A stretch of 64,000 nt of DNA from Actinomadura oligospora ATCC 43269 (GCF_000518265.1 NZ_JADG01000018.1:121052-185051); one strand, 5' to 3'. Shown: positions 23,281 to 32,249, counted from the stretch's first letter. Numbers and translations: made by a program. The notes: generated by a model from the sequence alone, not told the origin.

Positions 23281-24440
23281 CGGGCGCGTTCGACGACGGG
23301 CGGGAGGGCCTCGGCGAGGGCGTCCACGTCGGCGTCGGTGGACGTGTGGCCGAGGGTGAAGCGCAGCGACCCGCGCGCGCGTTCGGGGGTCGCGCCCATC
23401 GCGAGCAGGACGTGGCTCGGCTGCGCGACTCCGGCCGAGCAGGCCGATCCGGTCGAGCAGGCGATGCCGCGCGCGTCCAGCAGCATGAGGAGGGCGTCGC
23501 CCTCGCAGCCGGGGAACGAGAAGTGCGCGTTGCCGGGCAGCCGGTCGGACGGGTCGCCGTTCAGGACGGCGTCCGGGACGGCGTCGAGGACGGCCGCGAT
23601 CAGCCGGTCGCGGAGGACGGTGAGCCGGGCCGCCTCGTCCGCGCGGCGCTCGGCGGCGATCCGGGCCGCGGCGGCGAACCCGGCGATGGCGGGCGTGTCG
23701 AGGGTGCCGGAGCGGACGTCCCGCTCCTGCCCGCCGCCGTGCAGCACCGGGACGGGGTCGACCCCGCCGGACTTCCCGGGCTTGCCGAGCAGCAGCGCGC
23801 CGACGCCGATCGGCCCGCCCAGCTTGTGCCCGGACAGGGTCAGCGCGTGCGCGCCGGACGCGGCGAAGTCGACCGGCAGGTGCCCGGCGGCCTGGACGGC
23901 GTCGGTGTGGAAGGGGACGCCGTGCTCGCGCGCGACCGCGGCCAGCTCCGCCACCGGCTGGACGGTCCCGACCTCGTTGTTCGCCCACATCACGGTGACC
24001 AGGGCGACGTCGTCGCCGGCGCCGATCATCTCGCGCAGCGTCTCCGGCCGGATCCGGCCGGACTCGTCGCACGGGATCCACTCGACCTTCGCGCCCTCGT
24101 GGCCCGCGAGCCACTGGACGGTGTCGAGGACGGCATGGTGCTCGACCGCCCCGGCGAGCACCCGGGTGCGGGCCGGGTCGGCGGCCCGGCGGGCCCAGTA
24201 CAGACCCTTCACCGCGAGGTTGTCGGCCTCGGTGCCGCCGGAGGTGAACACCACCTCGCTCGGCCGCGCGCCGAACGCCTCGGCGAGGATCTCGCGGGAC
24301 TCCTCCACCACCCGGCGGGCCCGGCGGCCCGCGGCGTGCAGGGACGAGGGGTTGCCCAGCTCGGCCAGCTCGGCCGTCATCGCCGCGATCGCCTCGGGGA
24401 GCATGGGGGTCGTCGCCGCATGGTCCAGATAGGTCACCAC
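23262..24440 (-). CDS. iscS: Cysteine desulfurase (IscS/NifS family)
   Basis: PLP enzyme that removes sulfur from cysteine to form a protein persulfide for tRNA thiolation and Fe-S assembly. The 392-residue protein has YLDHAATTP at the N-terminus, HTDAVQAAGHLP, PLP-lysine Lys206 in LSGHKLGGP and the active-site loop CSTGSACSAG with Cys334. GTG 24440 (or the adjacent GTG 24437) is the start, because homology begins at VVTYLDHAATT; the open frame to 24524 adds only Arg/Gly/Pro. It is the expected sulfur donor for MnmA, whose gene lies about 11 kb away on the same strand. No SufB/D/U or IscU gene is nearby. Confidence 0.94.
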   Translation of the reverse strand: MVTYLDHAATTPMLPEAIAAMTAELAELGNPSSLHAAGRRARRVVEESREILAEAFGARPSEVVFTSGGTEADNLAVKGLYWARRAADPARTRVLAGAVEHHAVLDTVQWLAGHEGAKVEWIPCDESGRIRPETLREMIGAGDDVALVTVMWANNEVGTVQPVAELAAVAREHGVPFHTDAVQAAGHLPVDFAASGAHALTLSGHKLGGPIGVGALLLGKPGKSGGVDPVPVLHGGGQERDVRSGTLDTPAIAGFAAAARIAAERRADEAARLTVLRDRLIAAVLDAVPDAVLNGDPSDRLPGNAHFSFPGCEGDALLMLLDARGIACSTGSACSAGVAQPSHVLLAMGATPERARGSLRFTLGHTSTDADVDALAEALPPVVERARRAGLS

Positions 24441-24603
24441 GCGCCCCAGGTTATCCGCGCGCGGGCCCGGCGTTATCCGCGCGCGGCCCCGGCCCCGTCC
24501 CGGCCCGGACACTCCGTGGACCACTCTGCGAAACCTGCGGAGTGACCGTGGTCACAGCGGAATATTTACGCTCCAGATGTGATTTTTACGGAAGATCTTC
24601 GAG

Positions 24604-24633
24604 TTGTCCCCTGAACCGTCCGGTCGGTACAGT
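24604..24633 (+). promoter_or_regulatory. tetR promoter with overlapping palindromic operator
   Basis: TTGTCC (24604-24609), an 18-nt spacer and TACAGT (24628-24633) form a plausible promoter. The near-perfect palindrome ACCGTCCGGTCGGT (24615-24628, 12 of 14 symmetrical) covers the spacer and the edge of the -10. This is a typical autorepression layout for TetR proteins. The -10 ends only 9 nt before the first ATG, so the mRNA may be leaderless or nearly so. Confidence 0.6.
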
Positions 24634-24642
24634 AAAGAGGCC

Positions 24643-25164
24643 ATGATGAAGGAAGCCCTCCTCGACGCCGCCGAGGCCGTGCTGTTCGAGCACGGCGGAC
24701 GCGCGTTGACGCTGAACGCGGTCGCCGAGCGCGCCGGCGTCAGCAAGGGCGGGCTCCTCTATCACTTCCCGAACAAGGAAGCCCTGGTCCAGGCGCTGGT
24801 CGCCCGGGTCATCGCGGAGTTCGACGAGCTGATCGGCTCGTTCGACGACGGAGGCCCCGGGTCCTACACCCGCGCCTACGTCCTGGCGACCTTCGAGATC
24901 CTCACCGGGGAGGCCCGGGCGCACCGGCGATGGTCGGCCATCACGGCCGCCGCCACCGATCCGGAGCTCGCCGAGCCGCTGAACGAGGCCATGGGCCGCT
25001 GGCACAAGCGTCCCTGTGGCGAGGATCCGGATCCGGCCACCGCCATGGTCGTCCGGCTCGCCGCCGAGGGCCTCTGGGAAGTTCTGAGCCACTCGCCCGG
25101 GTTGTACGACCAGGCGGAGCTCACGGCGCTGAGGGAACGGCTGCTGGCCCTGGCCTCCGGCTGA
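24643..25164 (+). CDS. TetR-family transcriptional regulator
   Basis: A 173-residue one-domain repressor. The N-terminal helix-turn-helix is clear: ALLDAAEAVLFEHGGRALTLNAVAERAGVSKGGLLYHFPNKEALVQAL. It is followed by a TetR_C-like helical ligand domain (SYTRAYVLATFEIL ... LTALRERLLALAS). Start at ATG 24643 or 24646; AAAGAGG is 2 or 5 nt upstream respectively, and the promoter placement would make the message nearly leaderless. The MFS exporter gene 220 bp downstream on the same strand is the probable target, as in many drug-efflux pairs (inference). Confidence 0.9.
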   Translation: MMKEALLDAAEAVLFEHGGRALTLNAVAERAGVSKGGLLYHFPNKEALVQALVARVIAEFDELIGSFDDGGPGSYTRAYVLATFEILTGEARAHRRWSAITAAATDPELAEPLNEAMGRWHKRPCGEDPDPATAMVVRLAAEGLWEVLSHSPGLYDQAELTALRERLLALASG

Positions 25165-25207
25165 CACCAGGCCGAGTCGCCGCCCGGCACGACCTCCCCG
25201 GCAGAAC

Positions 25208-25259
25208 CCCCGCACGACCCCACTTCGCACGACCCCCGCACGACCCCACTTCGCACGAC
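25208..25259. repeat. 26-bp tandem duplication between tetR and MFS gene
   Basis: CCCCGCACGACCCCACTTCG followed by CACGAC is present twice head to tail (25208-25233 and 25234-25259), and a partial third ACCACGACCCC follows. It lies in the 219-bp leader of the MFS gene. Confidence 0.7.
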
Positions 25260-25383
25260 CACCACGACCCCGGCGCGCGCCGCCGAACCTCCGGGTGCCC
25301 CCATGGGCTTTGGAGCGTTCCTGCACGCCCGGACACCTGAATCCCGGGCCCTCCGCCCCGACCAGACGAGAAAGAGGTGAACC

Positions 25384-26652
25384 ATGCTGCTGCGCGCTCG
25401 CACAGGCACGTTCCTGACCTTCGCCTTGGCAGGACTGCTCTGTGGTGTGTGGACGTCACGCATGCCCGCACTCGCGAGCAAGTTCGGAACGAGCGAGGGC
25501 GAGATCGGCATCGTGGTCCTCGTCTGGGGCCTCGGCGCGCTCGTCGCGATGCAGGGTCTGCGCTCCGTGATGGGACGGTTCGGCAGCCGCTCGGTCCTGC
25601 GGGTCGCGCTGCCGCTGACCGCGGTGTCCTACATCGGCGTCGGGTTCGCCCCGACCTACGGGGTTCTGATCGCGGCCGTCGCGCTGTTCGGGATGACCTT
25701 CGGGATCACCGACATCGCCATGAACGCGCAGGCCAGCGTGGTCGAGCACGAGTACAAGCGGTCGATCCTGTCGTCCATGCACGCGGGCTGGTCCGTCGGC
25801 GCCATGACCGGCGGGCTGATCGGGTTCGGCACCGCGCACGCCGGGCTCGGCTTCAGCGCCACCGTGCTCGCCGTCGCGCTCGCCGCGCTGCCGCTCGCGC
25901 TGCTGCTCGGCCCGACCTACCTGGCCGACCGTCCGGTCCGCGCCGCCGCCGCCGTCGCCGGGGGCGGACGCCGCCGGGCCCGGCTGCCGATGGCGGTCTA
26001 CCTCGTGGGCCTGCTGGCGTTCGTCGCGTTCATGACCGAGGGCTCGATCGCCGACTGGAGCGGCCTGCTGCTGCACGGCGAGCTCGGCGCGACGCAGGCC
26101 GTCGCGGCGCTCGGCTACCCGATGTTCCAGGTGGCCATGCTGATCGGCCGGATCGGCGGCGACCACCTGCGGATGTGGATCGGCACCCGGAACCTGCTGG
26201 TCGTCTCGGGCGTCGGCACCGCGGTCGCGATGGCCGTCGTGGTCACCGCGCCGAACACCACGGTCGCGATCATCGGGTTCTTCCTGTCCGGGCTGGTGGT
26301 CGCCACGGTCGTGCCGATCTCGATGTCCCTCGCCGGGACGTCCGCGCCCGGCCAGCCCGCCGCCGCGGTCGCCCAGGCCGGGGCCATGGGCTACGGCGGC
26401 CTGCTGCTCGGCCCGGTCGTCGTCGGGTTCCTCGCGGACGCGACGTCCCTGCGGATCGGCGTCGGCGCGATCGTCGTGCTGGCCCTGATCATCGCGGCCG
26501 GGGCCCGGTTCGTCCCGCTCGGGTCGGGCGAGATCGGCTCGGTCCGGGTCGACGAGGAGCCCGCCGAGGGCGTCGCCGTGACCTCCGAGCCGGTCGAGGG
26601 CGGGATCCCCGCGCCGCGTCCGGACGGCGAGCCGCAGCCCGTGCCCGCCTGA
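25384..26652 (+). CDS. MFS transporter (YbjJ-like)
   Basis: A 422-residue major-facilitator protein with 12 predicted membrane helices. It has a short N-terminus, FLTFALAGLLCGVWTSRMPALASKFGTSEGEIG around helix 1 and loop 1-2, MGRFGSRSVLRVALPL as the loop 2-3 signature, and GITDIAMNAQASVVEHEYKRSILSSMHAGWSVGAMTGGLIG. The last of these is characteristic of the YbjJ/FucP-like branch rather than the DHA1 drug pumps. The C-terminal tail is polar and Pro/Glu-rich. GAAAGAGG lies 6 nt before ATG 25384. Substrate unknown; control by the adjacent TetR protein is likely. A strong terminator follows. Confidence 0.88.
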   Translation: MLLRARTGTFLTFALAGLLCGVWTSRMPALASKFGTSEGEIGIVVLVWGLGALVAMQGLRSVMGRFGSRSVLRVALPLTAVSYIGVGFAPTYGVLIAAVALFGMTFGITDIAMNAQASVVEHEYKRSILSSMHAGWSVGAMTGGLIGFGTAHAGLGFSATVLAVALAALPLALLLGPTYLADRPVRAAAAVAGGGRRRARLPMAVYLVGLLAFVAFMTEGSIADWSGLLLHGELGATQAVAALGYPMFQVAMLIGRIGGDHLRMWIGTRNLLVVSGVGTAVAMAVVVTAPNTTVAIIGFFLSGLVVATVVPISMSLAGTSAPGQPAAAVAQAGAMGYGGLLLGPVVVGFLADATSLRIGVGAIVVLALIIAAGARFVPLGSGEIGSVRVDEEPAEGVAVTSEPVEGGIPAPRPDGEPQPVPA

Positions 26653-26664
26653 GCCCGACCGCCG

Positions 26665-26701
26665 AAGAGGGGGATCGTCCGAGCGGACGGTCCCCCTCTT
26701 T
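26665..26701 (+). terminator. Intrinsic terminator after the MFS gene
   Basis: AAGAGGGGGATCGTCCG pairs with CGGACGGTCCCCCTCTT (one mismatch region, 2-nt loop AG), followed by TTTCG. One of the few hairpins in the window with a T run; it ends the tetR-MFS unit before the kinase gene at 26746. Confidence 0.85.
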
Positions 26702-26745
26702 CGCTATAAACGCTCGGGTTCGGATCATCTCCGGAAGGAACGGGC

Positions 26746-28506
26746 ATGGACGGCTGGCGGGTACCCGGGTACACCGAGCTGAAGGTCCTCGGCGAGGGCG
26801 GGCAGGGCCGGGTCGTGCTGGCCCGCCACGACGCCACCGGACGGCCCGCCGCGATCAAGTACCTGTCCGCCCATAACACCGCCGACGAGCGCCATCTGGA
26901 GACCTTCCGGCGGGAGGCCGAGCTGCTCCGGCGGCTGCGCAGCCCCTATGTGGCGCAGCTGTTCGGCCTGGTCGAGGCCGAGGGCGGCCTGGCCATCGTG
27001 ATGGAGGCGGTGGACGGCGCGTCGCTGCGCGCGCTGCTCACCGAGCGCGGCGCGCTGCCGCCGGAGGGCGCGCTCGCCCTGCTCAAGGGGTCGCTGCTCG
27101 GCCTCGCGGCGGCGCACGACCTCGGGATCGTGCATCGCGACTACAAGCCCGCGAACGTGGTCGTCCGCGCGGACGGGCTGAGCAAGCTGATCGACTTCGG
27201 CGTCGCCGTGGACGCGGGCGCCGCGGACCTCTCCGGCACCCCGCTCTACATGGCGCCCGAGCAGTGGCGCGCCGAACCCGCCTCCCCCGCGACCGACGTG
27301 TACGCCGCGACCTGCGTGTTCGTCGAGTGCGTGACGGGTGAGCGGCCGTTCCGCGCGCCGTCCGCCGAGGCGCTGCGGGAGCTGCACGTGTCGGCGCCCG
27401 TGCCGTCCGAGAAGGTTCCGGAGCCGCTGCGCGGGCTGGTCGAGCGCGGCATGGCCAAGGACCCGTGGGACCGTCCGCCGGGCGCGATGGCGTTCGTCCG
27501 CGAACTGGAGTCGGTCGCGTCCGAGGCGTACGGGACGGACTGGGAGCGGCGTGGCGTCGCCGCCCTCGCCGGAGCCGCCGCCGCGCTCGCCGCCCTCTTC
27601 CCCCTCACCAGCCTGGGCGCGGGAAGCGCCGGAGCAGGCGCGGGCGCGGGGAGCGCGACCGCGGGCGGAGCCTCAACGGCGGGAAAGGCAGCGGGAGCCA
27701 CAGGGAAGATCCTCTCGGGGGTGAGCGCCAAGACCACTCTCGCGGTCACCGGGGCGGCCGTGATCGCGGCCGGTGGCGGCGCGGCCGTGTACGTCGCCAC
27801 GCAGCCGGCCAAGAAGAGGCCGACGCCGCCGCCCCCGATCGCGATCCGCCTGACCGCGCTGAACGAGCCCCGGGCCGCACTGCCCGGCGGCGGGACGTGG
27901 CAGGTGAACGGCCAGGTCGTGACCGTCTCAGGGCACAGGGACCCGGCGCTCGACACGAAGCTGAACGCCGCCCTGCGCGCCCCGCTCGTCCAGCGCTGGA
28001 CGGAGACGAGGTCCATCCTCGGCGGGCAGCCGGGCGCCTACACCGGGACGGTCCGCCCGGCGATCCTGCTGCGTGGGCCGAGGCTCCTGAGCGTCCGGTA
28101 CGACACGGATGTCGAGGGCCAGGTCGGGCCGGGCTGGGACCAGGCGCGGACGGTCACCGTCGACCTCGACACCGGGACGGCGTACGCGCGTCCGATCGAC
28201 CTGTTCCGGACGGCGTCGCCCGCGCTGTCGCCGAAGGTCCTCGCGCACCTGCCGGGGAACCGCTGGTGCCCGCGCGAGCCGGTCGGCCCCGGCATCACCG
28301 CCAGGCAGCTGACCAGCGGCGAGGTCTCGGTCGCGCTCACCGCGTCCGGGATCCGGGTGGCCTACCAGGGTGCGGCGCTCGGCTACTCGGGCGCGTGCGG
28401 GAACCGCAGCGCGGACGTCCCGTACGGCGAGGTCGCGGACCTGCTGAAGCCGGAGGTCACCGCCGCCGTCCCGTACCCCGCGACGTCCGTGCGTCCGACC
28501 CCGTAG
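26746..28506 (+). CDS. Membrane Ser/Thr protein kinase with extracellular DUF3298-like domain
   Basis: A 586-residue Hanks-type kinase. The N-terminal kinase domain (~8-265) is complete: GEGGQGRV loop, Lys38 (AAIK), Asp132 in HRDYKPANV, Asp150 in DFG and APEQW. A Gly/Ala-rich hydrophobic stretch (~265-350), including a likely membrane helix (TTLAVTGAAVIAAGGGAAVYVAT), leads to an extracellular domain (~365-586). The end of that domain (LTSGEVSVALTASGIRVAYQGAALGYSGACG ... VPYGEVADLLK) resembles DUF3298, the sensor domain of RsiV-like anti-sigma factors. A role sensing cell-wall material is therefore plausible (inference). ATG 26746 has GGAAGGA upstream. Flanked on both sides by terminators, so monocistronic. 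Confidence 0.88.
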   Translation: MDGWRVPGYTELKVLGEGGQGRVVLARHDATGRPAAIKYLSAHNTADERHLETFRREAELLRRLRSPYVAQLFGLVEAEGGLAIVMEAVDGASLRALLTERGALPPEGALALLKGSLLGLAAAHDLGIVHRDYKPANVVVRADGLSKLIDFGVAVDAGAADLSGTPLYMAPEQWRAEPASPATDVYAATCVFVECVTGERPFRAPSAEALRELHVSAPVPSEKVPEPLRGLVERGMAKDPWDRPPGAMAFVRELESVASEAYGTDWERRGVAALAGAAAALAALFPLTSLGAGSAGAGAGAGSATAGGASTAGKAAGATGKILSGVSAKTTLAVTGAAVIAAGGGAAVYVATQPAKKRPTPPPPIAIRLTALNEPRAALPGGGTWQVNGQVVTVSGHRDPALDTKLNAALRAPLVQRWTETRSILGGQPGAYTGTVRPAILLRGPRLLSVRYDTDVEGQVGPGWDQARTVTVDLDTGTAYARPIDLFRTASPALSPKVLAHLPGNRWCPREPVGPGITARQLTSGEVSVALTASGIRVAYQGAALGYSGACGNRSADVPYGEVADLLKPEVTAAVPYPATSVRPTP

Positions 28507-28522
28507 GCCCCTGGAACACCGA

Positions 28523-28554
28523 ACGCCCCGGCCGGGCGGACCCGGCCGGGGCGT
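28523..28554. terminator. Bidirectional terminator, 14-bp perfect stem
   Basis: ACGCCCCGGCCGGG (28523-28536), loop CGGA, CCCGGCCGGGGCGT (28541-28554). Lies between the convergent kinase gene (stop 28506) and etfA (stop 28570). Confidence 0.85.
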
Positions 28555-28569
28555 CAGGAGCACGCGCGC

Positions 28570-29520
28570 CTACTTGCGCTTGTTGATCTCCTCGGTCAGC
28601 TGCGGGGCGACCTGGAACAGGTCGCCGACCACGCCGTAGTCGACCAGCTCGAAGATCGGGGCCTCAGGGTCCTTGTTGATCGCGATGATCGTCTTGGACG
28701 TCTGCATGCCGGCCCGGTGCTGGATCGCGCCGGAGATGCCGACCGCGATGTACAGCTGCGGCGACACCGTCTTGCCGGTCTGGCCGACCTGGAACTGGTG
28801 CGGGTACCACCCGGCGTCGGTCGCCGCGCGGGACGCGCCGACCGCTCCGCCGAGGGTGTCGGCCAGCGCCTCGATGATCGTGAAGTTCTCGCCGGAGCCG
28901 ACGCCGCGGCCACCGGAGACCACGATCGCGGCCTCGGTGAGGTCCGGGCGCTCGCCCTTCTCCTCGACGACCTTCTCGACGACCTTGGCGGCCTTGTCGG
29001 CGCCGGACAGCTCGACCGACACCTGCTCCTCGGCCGGGGTCGCCGGGGCGGCCTCGGGCGCGACGGAGTTCGGGCGGACGGCGATGATCGGCGTGCCGGT
29101 CCTCACCTTGGCGTGCGCGATGATGCCGCCGCCGAAGATGGAGTGCTCGCCGACGAAGCCCTCGGCGACGTCCACGACGTCGGTGAGGGCGCCGGAGCCG
29201 GTCTTGATCGCCAGGCGACCGGCGACCTCCTTGCCCTCGGCGGTCGCGGCGACCAGCACGGCGGCCGGGGCCTTGTCCTGGACGAGCTTGGCGAGCAGCG
29301 TGGCCTTCGGCGCGACGACGTAGGAGGTCAGCTCCCCGTCGGCGGCCAGGTAGACCTTCTTCGCGCCGAACTCGGCCAGCTTGTCCTTGGCGCCCTCGTA
29401 GCCCGGGCCCACCCATACCGCCGCGGCGTCGCCGAGGCGGTTGGCGAGCGTGAGCAGTTCGAGGGTGACCTTCTTGACGTCACCGTCGACGTGGTCGACG
29501 AGGACCAGGATCTCACTCAT
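28570..29520 (-). CDS. etfA: Electron transfer flavoprotein alpha subunit
   Basis: FAD-carrying subunit of ETF, which passes electrons from acyl-CoA dehydrogenases to the membrane quinone pool. The 316-residue protein has the N-terminal ETF fold and the C-terminal FAD domain with GQTGKTVSPQLYIAVGISGAIQHRAG, then SKTIIAINKDPEAPIFELVDYGVVGDLF. ATG 29520 follows the etfB stop by 22 nt, with GAAGGGGA upstream. The etfBA pair next to iscS/mnmA is a conserved actinobacterial arrangement (fixA/fixB in mycobacteria). It would serve the acyl-CoA metabolism suggested by the enoyl-CoA hydratase gene further along. Confidence 0.96.
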   Translation of the reverse strand: MSEILVLVDHVDGDVKKVTLELLTLANRLGDAAAVWVGPGYEGAKDKLAEFGAKKVYLAADGELTSYVVAPKATLLAKLVQDKAPAAVLVAATAEGKEVAGRLAIKTGSGALTDVVDVAEGFVGEHSIFGGGIIAHAKVRTGTPIIAVRPNSVAPEAAPATPAEEQVSVELSGADKAAKVVEKVVEEKGERPDLTEAAIVVSGGRGVGSGENFTIIEALADTLGGAVGASRAATDAGWYPHQFQVGQTGKTVSPQLYIAVGISGAIQHRAGMQTSKTIIAINKDPEAPIFELVDYGVVGDLFQVAPQLTEEINKRK

Positions 29521-29542
29521 TGCTTAGGGTCCCCTTCCCCGC

Positions 29543-30322
29543 TCAGACGAACTTCTTCGACGCGAGGAACTCGGCGATCTTCACGCCGCCGTCGCCCTCG
29601 TCGGTGACGATCTGGCCCTGCGCGCGCGCCGGGGCCTCGGCGAAGTCCACGACCTCGGTCGCGGCGTTGGCGAGGCCGACCCGGCCCGCGTCGATGCCCG
29701 CGCCCGCGACGTCCAGCGTCTCGACCGGCTTCTTCTTGGCCGCCATGATGCCCTTGAAGGACGGGTAGCGCGGCTCGTTGATCTTCTCGACGACGCTCAC
29801 CACGGCCGGCAGGGTCGCCTCGACCTTGTCGTGGCCGTAGTCGGTCTGCCGCTGGATCCTGATCGCGGAACCGTCGATCTCGACCTTGTTGGCGAGCGAC
29901 AGCTGCGGGACGCCCAGGCGCTCGGCGAGCATCGCGGCGAGCATGCCGGTGCGCGCGTCGGTGGACTCCGAGCCGAGGATCACCAGGTCGAAGCCGGTGC
30001 GGCCGAGGACCTGCTGCATGGCGTAGGAGGTCTGGAAGGCGTCCGAGCCGGCGAGGGCGTCGTCCAGGAGGTGGACGGCCTTGTCCGCGCCCATGGCGAG
30101 GGCCTTGCGGATCGAGTCGGTCGCCTTGTCGGGACCCATGGTCAGGACGGTCACCTCGCCGCCCTGGGCCTCCTTGATGCGCAGCGCCTCTTCGATCGCG
30201 TACTCATCGAGCTCGTTGATGACACCGTCCGCCGCACCGCGGTCGAGGGTGCTGTCATCGGACTTCAGCTTGCGCGGGCTCTCCGTGTCGGGAACCTGCT
30301 TGACGCAGACGACGATGTTCAT
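29543..30322 (-). CDS. etfB: Electron transfer flavoprotein beta subunit
   Basis: AMP-binding partner of EtfA. The 259-residue protein starts MNIVVCVKQVPDTE and has the beta-ETF signature region around VEATLPAVVSVVEKINEPRYPSFKGIMAAKKKPVE, close to PROSITE-type ETF-beta. ATG 30322 is chosen from homology; GTG 30346 would add eight residues (MQGGRPPA), and the only strong SD (GGAGG) lies between the two. First gene of etfBA; its promoter should be in 30323-30623. Confidence 0.95.
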   Translation of the reverse strand: MNIVVCVKQVPDTESPRKLKSDDSTLDRGAADGVINELDEYAIEEALRIKEAQGGEVTVLTMGPDKATDSIRKALAMGADKAVHLLDDALAGSDAFQTSYAMQQVLGRTGFDLVILGSESTDARTGMLAAMLAERLGVPQLSLANKVEIDGSAIRIQRQTDYGHDKVEATLPAVVSVVEKINEPRYPSFKGIMAAKKKPVETLDVAGAGIDAGRVGLANAATEVVDFAEAPARAQGQIVTDEGDGGVKIAEFLASKKFV

Positions 30323-30623
30323 GGCCGGTGGCCGACCTCCCTGCACTCAGTTTGGCCGCTGGGGTAAGCGGACATAAGGACGCCGCCCGTGGGCCGGGTC
30401 GGCGCGTGCTCGCACGCAGCCTCGCGGCGGCGCACCTGACAGCCTGCCAAAGACCCGAACGTGTTTCGGCCCCGGGTCCCCGGTTGGACCGTACACAGCA
30501 GATGTTACCGGTCAGTAGGGGCTGTGCGAAACCCGGCCCGTGAGACCTACCCCACGTAGGAGAACGCCACGCGGGCGGTTCGTTCTCCATCGCGGCCTGT
30601 GGGACCGGTCACTGCCCCGGACG
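30323..30623. other. 301-bp intergenic region upstream of etfB
   Basis: Contains the leader of etfB and the end of the pseudokinase transcript, both on the minus strand. A small hairpin CCTAC (30546-30550)/GTAGG (30556-30560) lies about 65 nt beyond the pseudokinase stop and may help termination. No gene or other signal seen. Confidence 0.5.
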
Positions 30624-32087
30624 TCAGTGCAGGGAGTTCTGGAAGCGGGAGAGCGTGGCCTCCAGCGAGCTCTGCAGGCCGTAGAGCGGGGCGAAGCTGG
30701 GCGTGAACGACATCGCGGCCACCAGGCCCGCCAGCGTCAGCACGCCGAGCACCAGGCCCGCCGCCGCGACCGTCCCAGGACGCCACGCCAGCGGCTCGAA
30801 CGCGCTCTCCAGGGCCCGCCGCGCGCCGCCCGCGCCCGGAGCCGTCCAGAGGGCGATCGTGCCCGTCCCGGCGCCGAGCGCCCCGGCGCCCAGCGTGGAC
30901 AGCTCGACGCCCACCGCCGCGACCCCCACGACCATCAGCGGGACGCCGACCGCGAACACGGCCGCGTAGGGCAGCGACAGGATCGTCCGGCCGACGGCCT
31001 CGATGCGTCCGAGCGTTCCTCGTGCGCGCGTGATCCGCAGCAGCGTCACCGCCAGCGCCGACACCGTCACGCCGACCACCGGCATCATGACCGCGACGCA
31101 CCCGGCGATCACGATCACCAGCACCGCGAGCAGGCGTGCCCATCCGCGCACGACGGCGAGTTCGTGGTCGGCGACGGATCCGGCATGCCGTCCGCCGACC
31201 ACCATGTCGTCCATGTCGTCCTCGTGCGCGTGCGATGCGACGGCGGTCGCCACGCCGGACGTCGGCTCGGGGTATCCGCCCGTGCCGACCGGGCCGGGCA
31301 TCGCGAACCCGCCCGTGTCGTGGACGGGAGGCATGGCGAACCCGCCCGTCCCGGACATCACGGCTGGGAAGCCCCCGGTGGCCGGGGCGTCGGGATACGG
31401 CGCCGGAGCCTCGGCGGCCGGTGCGGGGACCTCAGGGGCCGGGCCCAGGTCGAGCTTGGACGCGGCGGCGATCAGCTCCTCGGCGTTCGGACGCGCCGAC
31501 AGGTCGAGCGCCGCGGCGGCGCGGAGCAGGCCGCGCAGCGCGCCCGGCAGGCCGGGGGCGTCCAGGGAGGCGTCCTCGCTGCCGGTGGCCGCGAACAGGA
31601 CGATCTCAGACCACGCCCGGATGTCGCCCGCCTGGCCCTCGGGGTCGGCGACGAGGCCGAAGTCGACCACGACCGGCGCGCCGTCCACGACCAGGACGCT
31701 GCGCGGGTCGAGCGAACCGTGCCCGAGACCGGCCCTATGGATCGCCGCGACGGCCTTGGCGAGCGCGACGGCCATGTAGCGGAGCGCTGGACCACGGAGC
31801 GGGCCGTCCACCGCGACGGTCTCGGCCAGCGGTCGGCCCGGCACGAACCGCGACACGACATACGGCGGACGGGCCTCGGGATCACCGTCCAGGACGTCCA
31901 CGACGTAGGGGCTCAGCACCGCGCGCATGCGCGGGACATCGGGGACCGCGCCCGGCGGCAGCATCCGGATCGCCACGTCACGCCCGGTCGCGTCCGCCGC
32001 CCGGTGGACGGCACCGGACGGCCCGTCCAGCCGCGACAGCAGCCGGTACGGACCGATGTGCTCCTGGTGGCTCGTCTCCCCGCTCAT
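30624..32087 (-). CDS. Membrane-anchored pseudokinase
   Basis: A 487-residue protein with a kinase fold but degraded active site. The glycine loop reads LDGPSG, the ATP-binding Lys is Arg41 (VAIRML), the catalytic loop HRDxKPxN is replaced by HGSLDPRSV (123-131), and only the metal-binding DFG (Asp142) is kept. A Pro/Ala/Gly-rich linker with repeated TGGFAMP/TGGYPEP units (~215-280) precedes four to five membrane helices (~320-470). It should bind but not phosphorylate, perhaps as a scaffold or allosteric partner for the active kinase encoded just upstream (32250-34196). Same strand, about 160 bp gap. Confidence 0.85.
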   Translation of the reverse strand: MSGETSHQEHIGPYRLLSRLDGPSGAVHRAADATGRDVAIRMLPPGAVPDVPRMRAVLSPYVVDVLDGDPEARPPYVVSRFVPGRPLAETVAVDGPLRGPALRYMAVALAKAVAAIHRAGLGHGSLDPRSVLVVDGAPVVVDFGLVADPEGQAGDIRAWSEIVLFAATGSEDASLDAPGLPGALRGLLRAAAALDLSARPNAEELIAAASKLDLGPAPEVPAPAAEAPAPYPDAPATGGFPAVMSGTGGFAMPPVHDTGGFAMPGPVGTGGYPEPTSGVATAVASHAHEDDMDDMVVGGRHAGSVADHELAVVRGWARLLAVLVIVIAGCVAVMMPVVGVTVSALAVTLLRITRARGTLGRIEAVGRTILSLPYAAVFAVGVPLMVVGVAAVGVELSTLGAGALGAGTGTIALWTAPGAGGARRALESAFEPLAWRPGTVAAAGLVLGVLTLAGLVAAMSFTPSFAPLYGLQSSLEATLSRFQNSLH

Positions 32088-32249
32088 GGACCCGGCACCC
32101 TATCGGGCACGGAGCCCGCCCGACGCCTCATGCGCACACCGTTTCCCACCTCTACGCGACGCGACCACTCCCCGACCGCTCCCCGCACCCGGCCGACCAC
32201 ACGACGTGGCCGTTCTCGGCGGCCGTCGCGGGCCTGCAGGGGGCGCGGG

